Part shown: positions 15,770-24,868 of the stretch, piece by piece
How the letters are laid out: every line of letters begins with the position of its first letter
How positions within the stretch are numbered: position 1 is the first letter of the stretch
NCBI GenBank assembly: GCA_013285945.1
Contig: JABDGP010000013.1
Span: 1-56,127, forward strand
DNA from: Bacteroidota bacterium
Lineage (GTDB): Bacteria; Bacteroidota; Bacteroidia; Cytophagales; Cyclobacteriaceae
Length of the DNA: 56,127 nt
Direction of reading: 5' to 3'
Position numbers and translations under genes: made by a program
Notes under the pieces: model-generated
What the model was told of the DNA's origin: nothing
Databases searched by the model: none
The model's input: only the letters and a program-made list of their open reading frames with translations

Positions 15770-16885
15770 TCAGGAAATTATCTTAAACTCAGCTAAGCTT
15801 CCCTTGAAGAAGCCAAACTCTGTCACGAGCCGACAAATCACTCCATTCTTATCCCGACCTATATAATAAGGATAAAACCCATCTCCGTAGCCCGTACCAA
15901 AAACCGCAATGTTATTTTCTTTAACAGCGTGAATTTTCCCTTGTCCGATTGCAAATCCTTCGTCCCAATATTCATCATCCGCTGCCATTTTCTGCAGCGT
16001 CTTCAAAGCGTCGATATCAGCGAAGCAGCCAGAACCAGAATCTACGGTGTAACCAAATGCTTTGCCTTCCTTCAATTCAGTCATATCTCCACCCATGGGA
16101 ATAGCTAGTTCCCATGAAGAAATGGAGTTATTATTAAATTTCAATATCACTGCGGTTACATAATTATTTGCGATGATAAGTTCTACAGGGAATTTGCCAA
16201 CTGGGAACTGATAGGCTAACGGCTTCTGCAAATGTCCGCCTAAACTGAATAAATCGGCAACAACTATAAGGCCCGAAGTGATCTTAAGATTACCCAGTTG
16301 TTTAACAGACAATTGAATCCTGCGATAAGTGGCGCCAATCGCAATTTTCTCGCGCCAAAACAATCTAGGTAGCTTAACAGACCTGCTTTCCTTAATCTCA
16401 TTTTTTTCACTCTCCCATCGTTGCATTATCGATTCATATTCCTTATCTATCCTGCTTTTCTTTTTGCTAATAGGATCAAAACCTAATTTTTTAAATGCGC
16501 TACCTCTTTTCCAGATATAGTCATTGTCGATGGGTGGAAATCTAATACTCATCTCTTTGAGAACCCGAGCAGCAAACTCAATCAGTTTTTCTTCCAGCTT
16601 TAGTCGCTTTTGGATATGACTGTCAGAGTAAATATCCTCCGGATAAAATCTCTTTTCAGGAATACCATTTTCCTCCTCTTTAACAATCCCTGTACATACC
16701 GCATAAATTCGTTTCCCGATGGGATAAACAAACGTATGAGCATCTTTATTCGAAATAAGGGCTTCAAAATATTCCTTTGCAACACTACCCGGAGGAGAGC
16801 TGACACGGTTGAGGCTGTAAGTTCCTATTAAAAGTCTTACGCATTCATTAAAGTCACTTGGAGAATACTTACGCGGTTGGCTCAT
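15770..16885 (-). CDS. DUF4241-domain protein with acetyltransferase-like N-terminal part
   Basis: A 371-residue protein without signal peptide. The C-terminal half (about 190-371) matches DUF4241: a strand ITSGLIVVADLFSL, the motif GSGCFAD at 284-290, FGTGYGDG at 329-336, YYIGRD at 340-345 and CRLVTEFGFF near the end. The function of DUF4241 is unknown. The N-terminal half (1-140) contains a GNAT-like run (RKYSPSDFNECVRLLIGTY, LEEKLIEFAARVLKEM, GSAFKKLGFDPI), but the acetyl-CoA loop is not clear, so this is tentative. A charged linker (150-170) joins the halves. It is convergent with the oxidoreductase gene and divergent from the GH97 gene. Confidence 0.65.
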   Translation of the reverse strand: MSQPRKYSPSDFNECVRLLIGTYSLNRVSSPPGSVAKEYFEALISNKDAHTFVYPIGKRIYAVCTGIVKEEENGIPEKRFYPEDIYSDSHIQKRLKLEEKLIEFAARVLKEMSIRFPPIDNDYIWKRGSAFKKLGFDPISKKKSRIDKEYESIMQRWESEKNEIKESRSVKLPRLFWREKIAIGATYRRIQLSVKQLGNLKITSGLIVVADLFSLGGHLQKPLAYQFPVGKFPVELIIANNYVTAVILKFNNNSISSWELAIPMGGDMTELKEGKAFGYTVDSGSGCFADIDALKTLQKMAADDEYWDEGFAIGQGKIHAVKENNIAVFGTGYGDGFYPYYIGRDKNGVICRLVTEFGFFKGSLAEFKIIS

Positions 16886-17056
16886 ATAAATTTTTGATCT
16901 GCCACAAACTTATTACGATTGATGTACCGCTGCGTGGCCAAATTACCCCGGCAAGTCATCGACTTATTATAAAAACGATTTGCGTTATCTAAAAAGTAAA
17001 GAGATCATTATCTTGTACAGGGATTTATTATTTTTCTAACCTAACCACTCCTTTCA

Positions 17057-19210
17057 ATGAGATTAAAAGAAAGTCTTTTGTGCTTCTTCATCACGAGCAT
17101 TTGCTTTAGCACTGCCCTATCACAACAATCAGCCGAGACAGCCATTTCGCTGAATACCATAAAATTGAGATTAAAAGTAGATCAAGATGGCCGTCCCTTT
17201 TATTCAGTCTATTATAAAGGCAAGACTGTTATTCAGCCTTCGCGGCTGGGCTTTATAATTGATAGCTCCATTCGACTGGATAGCAACTTTCAGGTTATGA
17301 AAACGGACTCTATGACAATAGATGAAACATGGAAGCCAGTGTGGGGCGAAGTAAGCCAGATTCGTAATCACTATAAGCAGCTCGCAGTGTACCTGCAGCA
17401 AAAAAGTGCACCCAATCTTTCACTCGCTCTTCTCTTCAGGGTATTTGAAGACGGAATCGCGTTCCGGTATGAATTCTCCGTTCAACCCAAACTGAAATAC
17501 TTTATAGTTAGCAATGAGGAGACAGAGTTTAACCTCACCGGCGATCACAAGGCGTTTTGGATTCCGGGCGACTTTGACTCTAACGAATACTTGTACACTA
17601 CTTCTAAGTTAAGTGAAGTAGATGCATGGAAATTGCCGATGCTTTCCTTTGGGAATAAAGCAGAAAACATCCCCGACCAAAATGCAGTACAAACTCCGCT
17701 GATGATGAAGACGGCCGAAGGTTTATACATAAATATCCACGAGGCGGCCTTAGTCAACTATACTTCCATGCAGCTTCACGTAAATAAAGCTAAGCACGGA
17801 CTAATAGCTAGTCTGGTGCCCGATACTTATGGGAACAAAGCCTATTTGCACGCTCCGGCAAAAACTCCATGGCGTACTATTATTATAAGTGATAAAGCAA
17901 CAGACATTCTGGCTTCCAAAATGATTCTAAATCTTAATGAGCCTTCAGCAATTCAAAACACATCATGGATAAAGCCAATGAAATTTGTGGGTGTATGGTG
18001 GGAGATGCAAACCGGTATCAGCAGTTGGAATTATACCGACAATCCGGATATAGTAACACGCGATGGTAAAATGATACCCAACGGACGCCACGGTGCAAAT
18101 ACTACCAATGTGAAACGGTATATCGATTTTGCGGCAAAGAATGGCATCAAAGGTGTGCTCGTAGAAGGCTGGAATACCGGCTGGGAGTCTTGGTTTGGCA
18201 ACTGGTATGGTCAGCATTTTGATTTCGTAACGCCTTATCCCGACTTTGATATATCGGAGATTGAGAAATATTCAAAGCAAAGAGGTGTGCAGATGATCAT
18301 GCACAATGAGACGAGTGCCGATGCCGGAACTTATTACAAGCAAATGGATACTGCCTTTAAAGTAATGAATAAATATGGCTACAATTCAGTAAAGACAGGT
18401 TATGTAGGAAGAATCATTCCACGCGGTGAGCACCACGACGGACAATGGATGATTAACCACTATGTAGCATCTGCGCAAAAGGCTGCAGACCATAAGGTAA
18501 TGATTGATATGCATGAACCTGTACGGCCTACAGGATTGCATCGCACTTGGCCCAATTTTTTGGCAAGTGAAGCGTCGCGAGGAAACGAATGGAATGCATT
18601 TAGTGAAGGTAGCCCTCCTGAGCACGAAGTGATTCTTCCGTTTACCCGCTTAATGGGCGGACCGATGGATTATACTCCCGGCATATTTAAAATGAAGAAC
18701 TATGCCAAAGATGCACCCCAACGACAAATGCATACTACGCTCGCAAAGCAACTTGCTCTCTATATAACTATATATAGCCCACTGCAAATGGTCGCTGACC
18801 TTCCGGAAAATTATGAGCCACACATCGATGCCTTTCAGTTTATAAAAGATGTAGCTGTAGACTGGGACGATACAAAAGTAATCGAGGCCGAGCCCGGTGA
18901 TTATATTACCCTAGCCCGAAAGGAGAAGGGAGCCGGCAACTGGTTCATCGGTGCAATCACTGACGAAAACAGCCGAGTAGCATCGGTGCCCCTCGCCTTC
19001 TTAGACAAAGAGAAAAAGTACATCGCTACAATATATGCCGATGAAGATAATGCAGATTGGAAATCTAATCCGGAGGCTTACAAGATTGATAAATTCGTGG
19101 TAGACGGCAAATCGGTATTGAAATTGAAACTCGCCAATGGTGGTGGTGCCGCCGTAAGCATTATGCCAGCTACCGGCGAACAGCTAAAAGGAGTTAAAGC
19201 TTATAAATAA
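17057..19210 (+). CDS. Glycoside hydrolase family 97, SusB-like alpha-glucosidase
   Basis: A 717-residue exported enzyme with a signal peptide (MRLKESLLCFFITSICFSTA). The layout is that of GH97: an N-terminal beta-sandwich (to about 290), a (beta/alpha)8 barrel starting near KFVGVWWEM, and a C-terminal beta domain. Glutamates sit at HNETS (E418), DMHEP (E487) and GNEW (E511). Their spacings of 69 and 24 residues equal those recalled for SusB E439, E508 and E532. That favours the calcium-dependent inverting subgroup over the retaining Asp-nucleophile subgroup. The likely role is periplasmic hydrolysis of alpha-glucans or related oligosaccharides. There is no SusC/D pair next to it; it is transcribed alone and ends at a strong terminator. 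Confidence 0.9.
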   Translation: MRLKESLLCFFITSICFSTALSQQSAETAISLNTIKLRLKVDQDGRPFYSVYYKGKTVIQPSRLGFIIDSSIRLDSNFQVMKTDSMTIDETWKPVWGEVSQIRNHYKQLAVYLQQKSAPNLSLALLFRVFEDGIAFRYEFSVQPKLKYFIVSNEETEFNLTGDHKAFWIPGDFDSNEYLYTTSKLSEVDAWKLPMLSFGNKAENIPDQNAVQTPLMMKTAEGLYINIHEAALVNYTSMQLHVNKAKHGLIASLVPDTYGNKAYLHAPAKTPWRTIIISDKATDILASKMILNLNEPSAIQNTSWIKPMKFVGVWWEMQTGISSWNYTDNPDIVTRDGKMIPNGRHGANTTNVKRYIDFAAKNGIKGVLVEGWNTGWESWFGNWYGQHFDFVTPYPDFDISEIEKYSKQRGVQMIMHNETSADAGTYYKQMDTAFKVMNKYGYNSVKTGYVGRIIPRGEHHDGQWMINHYVASAQKAADHKVMIDMHEPVRPTGLHRTWPNFLASEASRGNEWNAFSEGSPPEHEVILPFTRLMGGPMDYTPGIFKMKNYAKDAPQRQMHTTLAKQLALYITIYSPLQMVADLPENYEPHIDAFQFIKDVAVDWDDTKVIEAEPGDYITLARKEKGAGNWFIGAITDENSRVASVPLAFLDKEKKYIATIYADEDNADWKSNPEAYKIDKFVVDGKSVLKLKLANGGGAAVSIMPATGEQLKGVKAYK

Positions 19211-19224
19211 GGATAATAAAAAAT

Positions 19225-19275
19225 ATAGCTCCTCAGAACTTCTACGCGACAATTCTGAGGAGCTATTTGTTTTCA
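19225..19275. terminator. Intrinsic terminator after GH97 gene, probably bidirectional
   Basis: ATAGCTCCTCAGAA (19225-19238) pairs with TTCTGAGGAGCTAT (19253-19266): a perfect 14-bp stem with a 14-nt loop. TTTGTTTTC follows on the plus strand, and an A-rich stretch on the left gives T residues for the minus strand. It lies 15 bp after the GH97 stop and 48 bp from the end of the convergent DUF4097 gene. Confidence 0.88.
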
Positions 19276-19313
19276 GACATGCCACCTCCAGCGGAGATCG
19301 CACTGCCGATCTG

Positions 19314-20276
19314 TTATTTTTTAATCTCGGCTGTTCCAGAGCCTGATCCTATCTTTATATCAATATCCTTTGTGCCAAGTTGAGCCGTTTTGCGGATGCT
19401 GACATGGTCATCTCCGCCTTCTTGTATTTCTTCGGTCTTATCAAATGGAAATGGAGCAACGATCTTTCCATTTCTCTTACTTACAGTCATCGTTACCTTA
19501 CCATCAATTTTATTACCGCCAAAATCCAATGTTGCATCGCCCGATCCGCTATTGACTGAGATGGAATAAGCCGGAGCAGATGCCAGTTTTATCGATACGT
19601 CTCCCGACCCAGAATTGAAAGAGCCCTTACCTGTCAATACCAAGTCTTTACAAACAATGTTACCACTACCCACATTTGCCGAGATTTTTCCTTTCACATC
19701 CGACAATCGGATCTTGCCAGACCCTGAGTTGGCATGTACATCCCCTTCAGCCTTTGTAATGTCAACATTACCTGAGCCCGTATTCAAATCGATCTCACCC
19801 TTATAATCTTCCAATGAAATATCTCCTGAGCCCGTGTTGATCCTTGAGTCTCCTGTAACTTTCGTCCACCGGTAATCTCCCGAGCCGGTATTTCCCGAGA
19901 TTTTTACGGCCATATCACTCGCTTCGAAGTTGCCTGAGCCCGATGAAAAGCGGATCTCCAGATTTTCAGGTATCGTAAGCTCCCAAGACGAATTTCCAGA
20001 GTAAGATCCTTTCTTGTTAAAATCTTCTTTCAATACTAGTGTGCTTCCGTCTTGTTCCAATACCGGTTGGTAGTCGCCGGGAGAAAATGTGTATGATACA
20101 TTTACCAGAACATCATTGGTGGTTCCTTTAATCAGTTTGCAACTGCCCGAAGACGTTGAAAGATTGATTTTCTTAATGCCAGAGAAAGTCTTACTTACTT
20201 TCTGACCGTGGGCAGTAAAAATACCGATGGCCAGAAGGAAGAGTAGACAAACTGATCGTTGAGTTAATGTTTTCAT
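19314..20276 (-). CDS. Exported DUF4097/GIN-type beta-solenoid protein
   Basis: A 320-residue protein with a signal peptide (MKTLTQRSVCLLFLLAIGIFTAHG). From about residue 110 it consists of short repeats of roughly 18-21 residues, each carrying the turn GSGD, GSGN or GSGK (NTGSGDISLEDYKGEIDL is one example). This is the pattern of the DUF4097/DUF2807 (head GIN) superfamily, which folds as a right-handed beta-solenoid. The function is unknown and may be an adhesive or envelope-stress role. At least seven turns are visible, with a final IKIGSGSGTAEIKK cap. The gene stands alone, convergent with the GH97 gene across the terminator. Confidence 0.82.
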   Translation of the reverse strand: MKTLTQRSVCLLFLLAIGIFTAHGQKVSKTFSGIKKINLSTSSGSCKLIKGTTNDVLVNVSYTFSPGDYQPVLEQDGSTLVLKEDFNKKGSYSGNSSWELTIPENLEIRFSSGSGNFEASDMAVKISGNTGSGDYRWTKVTGDSRINTGSGDISLEDYKGEIDLNTGSGNVDITKAEGDVHANSGSGKIRLSDVKGKISANVGSGNIVCKDLVLTGKGSFNSGSGDVSIKLASAPAYSISVNSGSGDATLDFGGNKIDGKVTMTVSKRNGKIVAPFPFDKTEEIQEGGDDHVSIRKTAQLGTKDIDIKIGSGSGTAEIKK

Positions 20277-20404
20277 GATTAATGATTTGATTGGTTGAGG
20301 AACTATTTGCTATAGTACCTGCCGATGACCAAAAGGTTGCACATCGTCTGGTAATATTTCGTAGCTTCTCAGCCAGCGAACTAATTAGCAGTACTTAGTC
20401 AATC

Positions 20405-21061
20405 TTAATCCTTAATACAGCGAACCGAGAATCCACAACCTTTTACGCTGCTGCTTCTGTGATCTGCCGGGTCTTCATTATAAAGAAAATGAGTCCATGC
20501 TACTGTATAACCCTCTTGTGTTGAGCTCCACCAGCCACCAATTTTGCCCAGAAGAGTAAAGTTGCCATTGTTGACACGGTTGCCCGCAGGAATGCCTGAA
20601 AATCCGCTGTTGTTATAGCCATTTCCATTGCCACCATCTTTAGTATTGTCCCAACCAAATGTATTTTTGAGAGCGACACCAGCGATTGTCTCTCCGCCCA
20701 GATAATTGATTATTAAGCTCCACTCCAAGTCGGTAGGTACGTGCCATCCTTTTGGCGCCAGGCCCCGAGTGTCATGTACAGCCCACCAGTTGTAAAGTTT
20801 ACCACACTTTTCTCCATTGGATAGATTATTATTATAATAGCACCAAGCTGGGCTTCCTTCATCAGATGCCTTTTTCCATTCTGCAGCTGTTCTCATCTGA
20901 GGAATAGGATCACCGTTGGCGAAATGATCAACATTTAGATTCTTCACCATCCAAACCTGCCAGCCAATTTTAACAGAAGGAATACTGTCTTGCGTTTGGG
21001 CATTTATTATTGTTGCCTGTAGAGTTAGTATAAAAACTAATGATTGAACTGAAAAGCGCAT
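20405..21061 (-). CDS. Exported FISUMP-domain protein
   Basis: A 218-residue protein with signal peptide (MRFSVQSLVFILTLQATIINAQ) followed by one complete Fibrobacter-succinogenes-major-paralogous (FISUMP, TIGR02145) domain. Visible motifs are QVWMVKNLNVDHFANGDPI, CYYNNN, GKLYNWWAV, APKGWHVPTDLEWS, GGWWSSTQ and a final GFSVRCIKD. The domain has a C-type-lectin-like fold and occurs in surface proteins of Bacteroidota and Fibrobacteres; ligands are not known. The four cysteines (two at CYYNNN/EKCGK, two near the end) could form disulphides. It is transcribed alone. Confidence 0.88.
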   Translation of the reverse strand: MRFSVQSLVFILTLQATIINAQTQDSIPSVKIGWQVWMVKNLNVDHFANGDPIPQMRTAAEWKKASDEGSPAWCYYNNNLSNGEKCGKLYNWWAVHDTRGLAPKGWHVPTDLEWSLIINYLGGETIAGVALKNTFGWDNTKDGGNGNGYNNSGFSGIPAGNRVNNGNFTLLGKIGGWWSSTQEGYTVAWTHFLYNEDPADHRSSSVKGCGFSVRCIKD

Positions 21062-21453
21062 GAGTTAAATGAAATTATACTTTAACGATAACCACACTAC
21101 TTTCGATTTACGAAGTCTAAGTTAGTGTCTTGCATCATCAATTATAACCTAAACCGTTGAACTTATGCGATAATTAGTCACGCTATGACCTACTTGGTCA
21201 TAATTATGACGAAAGTACAGGTCATGAGAACGAATATATCTTCCACCTCAACGAAGTTAATTATGGTGAGATCTAATCTAGCCGTCGTTGCACATAATTG
21301 GTATGATTATGAAGAACGTACCACTAAGTACGACATAGAATTGGAGCTTACTCAGTAATTAATGCATTTTACTAAGTAATCCTGCCATATAATAGATAAG
21401 CCGGTGAGCAGGGAATCCACTGTCCTACTTTCGCTGCCATAATAAACAACATT
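21062..21453. other. Intergenic region between two divergent genes
   Basis: This 392-bp AT-rich spacer holds the promoters of the FISUMP gene (leftward) and of the small helical protein (rightward). TACTTTCG at 21426-21433, 21 bp before the ATG at 21454, is one mismatch from the Bacteroidota -7 element TAnnTTTG, but no TTTG -33 element is visible at the proper distance. No gene or repeat is seen. Confidence 0.4.
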
Positions 21454-21825
21454 ATGGCAAAAGATCAAACCAAACGAATCAGTTCCAAAGATTTGAACCA
21501 CGACATCAGCAGCAATGATGCCTTGAAAAGTATTGACGGCTACTCGCCGATAAATGCGCAATGTAGTGTCGCTAATGTGAAGTCACTCTATGACTCTATG
21601 GTGACAGCCCGCGCAAATGAGACTCAGGCAGAAGCTGCTCTTAGTACCGCCCGCGACAAGGCCTTAAACGCCGAGTGGAGTTTTCATAATATTATTCTGG
21701 CGAGCAAAGATCAGGTGAAAGCGCAGTTTGGCAAAGACAGTAATGAACTGCATTCGATGGGTATCAAAAAGTCTTCAGAGTATAAAAAACGCGCCTCAAA
21801 AAAGAAGGCATCTGCAGTAAGATAA
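21454..21825 (+). CDS. Small helical hypothetical protein
   Basis: A 123-residue soluble protein without signal peptide. The middle is predicted to be a long helix (ANVKSLYDSMVTARANETQA continuing to about residue 75). The C-terminal part has the segment VKAQFGKDSNELHSMGIKKS followed by a lysine-rich tail (KKRASKKKAS). Proteins with this AQFG-DS-ELhslGlKkkSEykk pattern recur in environmental bacteria without a known function. The basic tail could bind nucleic acid, but that is only a guess. It is monocistronic, with its own terminator. Confidence 0.6.
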   Translation: MAKDQTKRISSKDLNHDISSNDALKSIDGYSPINAQCSVANVKSLYDSMVTARANETQAEAALSTARDKALNAEWSFHNIILASKDQVKAQFGKDSNELHSMGIKKSSEYKKRASKKKASAVR

Positions 21826-21858
21826 TCTCAGAGCCTAGCTGAATGAACTTCTCTGCAA

Positions 21859-21900
21859 AAAGAATAAGTCAAGCTCTCTCGGGTTGGCTTATTCTTTCAA
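21859..21900 (+). terminator. Intrinsic terminator after small helical protein
   Basis: AAAGAATAAG (21859-21868) pairs with CTTATTCTTT (21888-21897). Inside the stem TCAAGC can partly pair with GGTTGG. The hairpin begins 34 bp after the stop codon, and its 3' arm supplies a short U-rich end. Confidence 0.65.
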
Positions 21901-22254
21901 ATATATCTAATACTACTTATGGCCAAGCGCATCAAAGTTTACCGGAGTAGAATATTATAGGATATGGAAAAAGAGTCAACCCACCAGTTGGTAATGGGAT
22001 AAATACTTAAAGGCTGCATCTATACTATGGAATTAAGCTCCTTCCGATTTTCTCCCAATTGATTTATACCTGATAAATTCCTTAAGAAGCTAGTTCGGGG
22101 AGACACCAGTCTGGTTGACCGAACCAGAATATTTGATCCGTTGATCAGTTTACCTAAATTGCCTTAGTGTTCTGGCAAACTGGTTATTGATAAATACTAA
22201 GTTGCTCACATTATACGTTGGTAATTAAGTCTACGGGCAAGGTATTGAGCCACT
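21901..22254. other. Intergenic region with a small hairpin
   Basis: The gene-free region between the small helical protein and the FtsX permease contains the dyad TCTGGTT-gaccg-AACCAGA (22110-22128), a 7-bp stem without a following U-tract, and the short dyad GATC-cgtt-GATC just after it. No coding frame with recognisable features is present. The operator-like array at 22255-22302 follows. Confidence 0.45.
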
Positions 22255-22302
22255 TGTTCGCAGCGTTGCATTTCCGAACACATTCGTAACCTTTTGTTCG
22301 GA
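22255..22302 (+). promoter_or_regulatory. Operator-like array TGTTCG / CGAACA / TGTTCG overlapping a promoter
   Basis: Exact half-sites lie at 22255-22260 (TGTTCG), 22275-22280 (CGAACA) and 22295-22300 (TGTTCG), each 20 bp from the next and alternating in orientation; the last pair extends to TCCGAACA/TGTTCGGA. A TTG (22266-22268) and TAACCTTTTG (22287-22296) spaced by 18 bp resemble the Bacteroidota -33/-7 elements and would be covered by the sites. The array ends 40 bp before the FtsX-type permease ATG at 22343. Repression by a dimeric regulator is the simplest reading. Confidence 0.6.
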
Positions 22303-22342
22303 GTTGAGTAGAGTATTAATATAGACACCCAACAACCCACCT

Positions 22343-24841
22343 ATGTTCTTCAATTACATTCTCATTACACTACGGAACCTCAAGAAGCAACGCCGGTATG
22401 CTTTGGTCAATGTAATTGGCCTTGCCATCGGGCTCGCCTCTGCCCTGTTCATTCTTTTGTATGTACAAGACGAACTTACCTTCGACCGCGCCCATCCGTA
22501 CTCCAACAAAACGTACCGTATAGGCTACCGGCTCGAATTTCCTAACGGCGACATCGAAACCTATCCCGCTTCGCCTGCAGGATGGGATAATTATATCAAA
22601 GACAATTATGCCGGTGTAACAAACATCACCAGCTTTACTTCTACGGGCATGCCAACGAGCATTACCTATCAGCCCAAGGATAAGATAATACTTACCGAAG
22701 ATATAGTCTGGGCAGAAGCCGATTTCAATAAAATCATTTACCTACCGTTGACGAAAGGAAATCCAAGCTTTCCGCTAAAGGAAGTCAACAGCATGATTCT
22801 TTCTGAAAGCGCCGCGCGTGTGCTATTCGGTGATGAAGACCCAATCAACAAGCAAGTGACATTGTCTCACGCCTATATGACCAACGGGAAAAAGGTAGAG
22901 CTTACAATTTCTGGTGTCTACAAGGATTTGCCTTCCAATGTTCATGTCAGGCCTAAGTATATAGTCAACATCCTCTCGTTAAAACCATTTATCAAAGATC
23001 TTGAGCACCTGCTCGTTTCTTCCATGGGCGATGGCAATAACAATTTCTGGACAGAGAGTTTTTTTGTGATTAACGATGACCATCAGATACCAACGATACA
23101 GAAGGACTTACAGAAGCGCGCTAACGCCATTATTGCGAAATTCAACTTGCAGTTTAAATTCAAGCCGATCATTCGCAAAATTACCGATGTTCATTTCGAT
23201 CAGGATATTGATTGGGCTATCCGTCACAAAGCCTCCGACAAAAGTTATATCTATGTCTTCATCACGATCGCCATCTTGATCTTAATTGTAGCGTGTATCA
23301 ACTACGTGAACCTCTCTACGGCGAAATCAGCATCGCGTGCGAAAGAAATAGGACTGCGTAAGACGTTCGGAGGCATCCGTATGCAGTTGTTCAATCAGTT
23401 TATGACGGAGTCTTTCATTCTTGTCCTTATCGCTACACTGATAGCCGTATTTCTCGTGGTAATCCTTACACCACAGTTCAATACCCTCACAGGAAAAACA
23501 TTTTCGTTCTCCAGTCTTTTCAATCCTACGATGCTAGAGATCATTGCAGGCACGGTAGTCGTCGTTACGGTATTAGCCGGAAGCTATCCGTCATTCTTTG
23601 TTTCAGGATTCCAGCCCGCAACCGTATTAAAAGGGAAATTTGCATTCCGAAAGGGTTCTAATCTTTTCCGTCAGTCTCTTACAACAGTGCAGTTTATAGT
23701 TGCGGTCACACTGCTCACCGGAACAGTAATTGTAGTGAGGCAGATGAACCTGATGAGGAACTCTAAGCTTAATGCAGCAGGAAAGCAGATTCTATCGATC
23801 AGGTATGGAGGATTTACCGGGCCGGCAACGGACGGGAAATATCTGGCGTATAAAAATCTCGTAACACAAGATCCGGAGATCGAATCGATGACGCTGGCCA
23901 ACCACCTGCCTCGTCTTGACTTCTTCGGGTCAATTAATATGCGCATGCAGTTTCCCGATATCAGCGATGAGCAACACGAATGGTTTCAGCTTAACGGAGA
24001 TTATGATTTCCCTAAAACATTTAAACTTAATATCATCGCCGGCCGCGACTTCGATACTAAAAGCGTAGCAGACTCTAGCGCCGTCTTACTTAATGAATCT
24101 GCTGTGAAGGCGCTTCATCTTACTGCAGCAGAAATGGTGGGAAAAACGATTATCCGGCCAGCCTATGTTATGGGTTACAACCAGCGAGACTCAACTCGCA
24201 AACCTGTGACCGGCCGTGTCATTGGCGTTGTCGAAGATTTCCCATACAAGTCGATGCATAAAAAGATAGATCCTCTCGCCATATCACCGAAGCCTCACAG
24301 CGAAGACCGGATTATTCACGTGCGGCTGCCGGCAGGAAAGATGGGTGAAAAGATAGCGATGCTTGAGAAGCAATGGAAGACAGTTTACCCAGGCTTTGGC
24401 TTTGATTATTGGTTTATTGATCAGGAGTTTGGAAGGATGTATGAAAACGAGACCAAGATTGCAGAGCTGACAGAGAAGTTCTCGGCACTGGCAATACTTA
24501 TAACCTGTGTGGGGCTTTATGGTCTTGCAGCCTTCATCTCAGAGCAACGCACAAAGGAAATAGGGATTCGCAAGTCATTAGGCGCAAGCAATGTTCAAAT
24601 CTTGAAGCTACTGCTGAGTGTTTTCGCTAAGTTGCTGGTGATCGCCTGCGTAATTGGCATTCCGATCGCTTACTATGTCTCGAGCCAGTGGCTGCAGAGC
24701 TTTGTCTACAGAACAAGTACTTCAGTGTTTGTCTTTGCGGGTGCTGTTGGGCTTATCGCTGCGATAACGATCATTACCGTTGGGTACGAGTCATTAAAAG
24801 CATCGCTGGCGAATCCAGTTGATTCGCTGCGGCGAGAATAG
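22343..24841 (+). CDS. FtsX/MacB-type ABC transporter permease, two-FtsX-domain form
   Basis: An 832-residue permease of the large-ectodomain type abundant in Cytophagales. The N-terminus MFFNYILITLRNLKKQRRYA leads into the first membrane helix (ALVNVIGLAIGLASALFILLY), followed by a MacB-like periplasmic domain. The first FtsX core has helices near 310-430 (NYVNLSTAKSASRAKEIGLR is the cytoplasmic motif). The second half repeats the plan, with EQRTKEIGIRKSLGAS near 730 and the last helices at the C-terminus. Such permeases transmit ATPase movement to the periplasm rather than moving substrate across the inner membrane. No ATPase, HlyD or TolC gene is adjacent, so it must pair with a remote ATPase. 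It is controlled by the operator-like array upstream. Confidence 0.9.
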   Translation: MFFNYILITLRNLKKQRRYALVNVIGLAIGLASALFILLYVQDELTFDRAHPYSNKTYRIGYRLEFPNGDIETYPASPAGWDNYIKDNYAGVTNITSFTSTGMPTSITYQPKDKIILTEDIVWAEADFNKIIYLPLTKGNPSFPLKEVNSMILSESAARVLFGDEDPINKQVTLSHAYMTNGKKVELTISGVYKDLPSNVHVRPKYIVNILSLKPFIKDLEHLLVSSMGDGNNNFWTESFFVINDDHQIPTIQKDLQKRANAIIAKFNLQFKFKPIIRKITDVHFDQDIDWAIRHKASDKSYIYVFITIAILILIVACINYVNLSTAKSASRAKEIGLRKTFGGIRMQLFNQFMTESFILVLIATLIAVFLVVILTPQFNTLTGKTFSFSSLFNPTMLEIIAGTVVVVTVLAGSYPSFFVSGFQPATVLKGKFAFRKGSNLFRQSLTTVQFIVAVTLLTGTVIVVRQMNLMRNSKLNAAGKQILSIRYGGFTGPATDGKYLAYKNLVTQDPEIESMTLANHLPRLDFFGSINMRMQFPDISDEQHEWFQLNGDYDFPKTFKLNIIAGRDFDTKSVADSSAVLLNESAVKALHLTAAEMVGKTIIRPAYVMGYNQRDSTRKPVTGRVIGVVEDFPYKSMHKKIDPLAISPKPHSEDRIIHVRLPAGKMGEKIAMLEKQWKTVYPGFGFDYWFIDQEFGRMYENETKIAELTEKFSALAILITCVGLYGLAAFISEQRTKEIGIRKSLGASNVQILKLLLSVFAKLLVIACVIGIPIAYYVSSQWLQSFVYRTSTSVFVFAGAVGLIAAITIITVGYESLKASLANPVDSLRRE

Positions 24842-24868
24842 ATTCATTAGTAGCGACTGATTCGCTGA

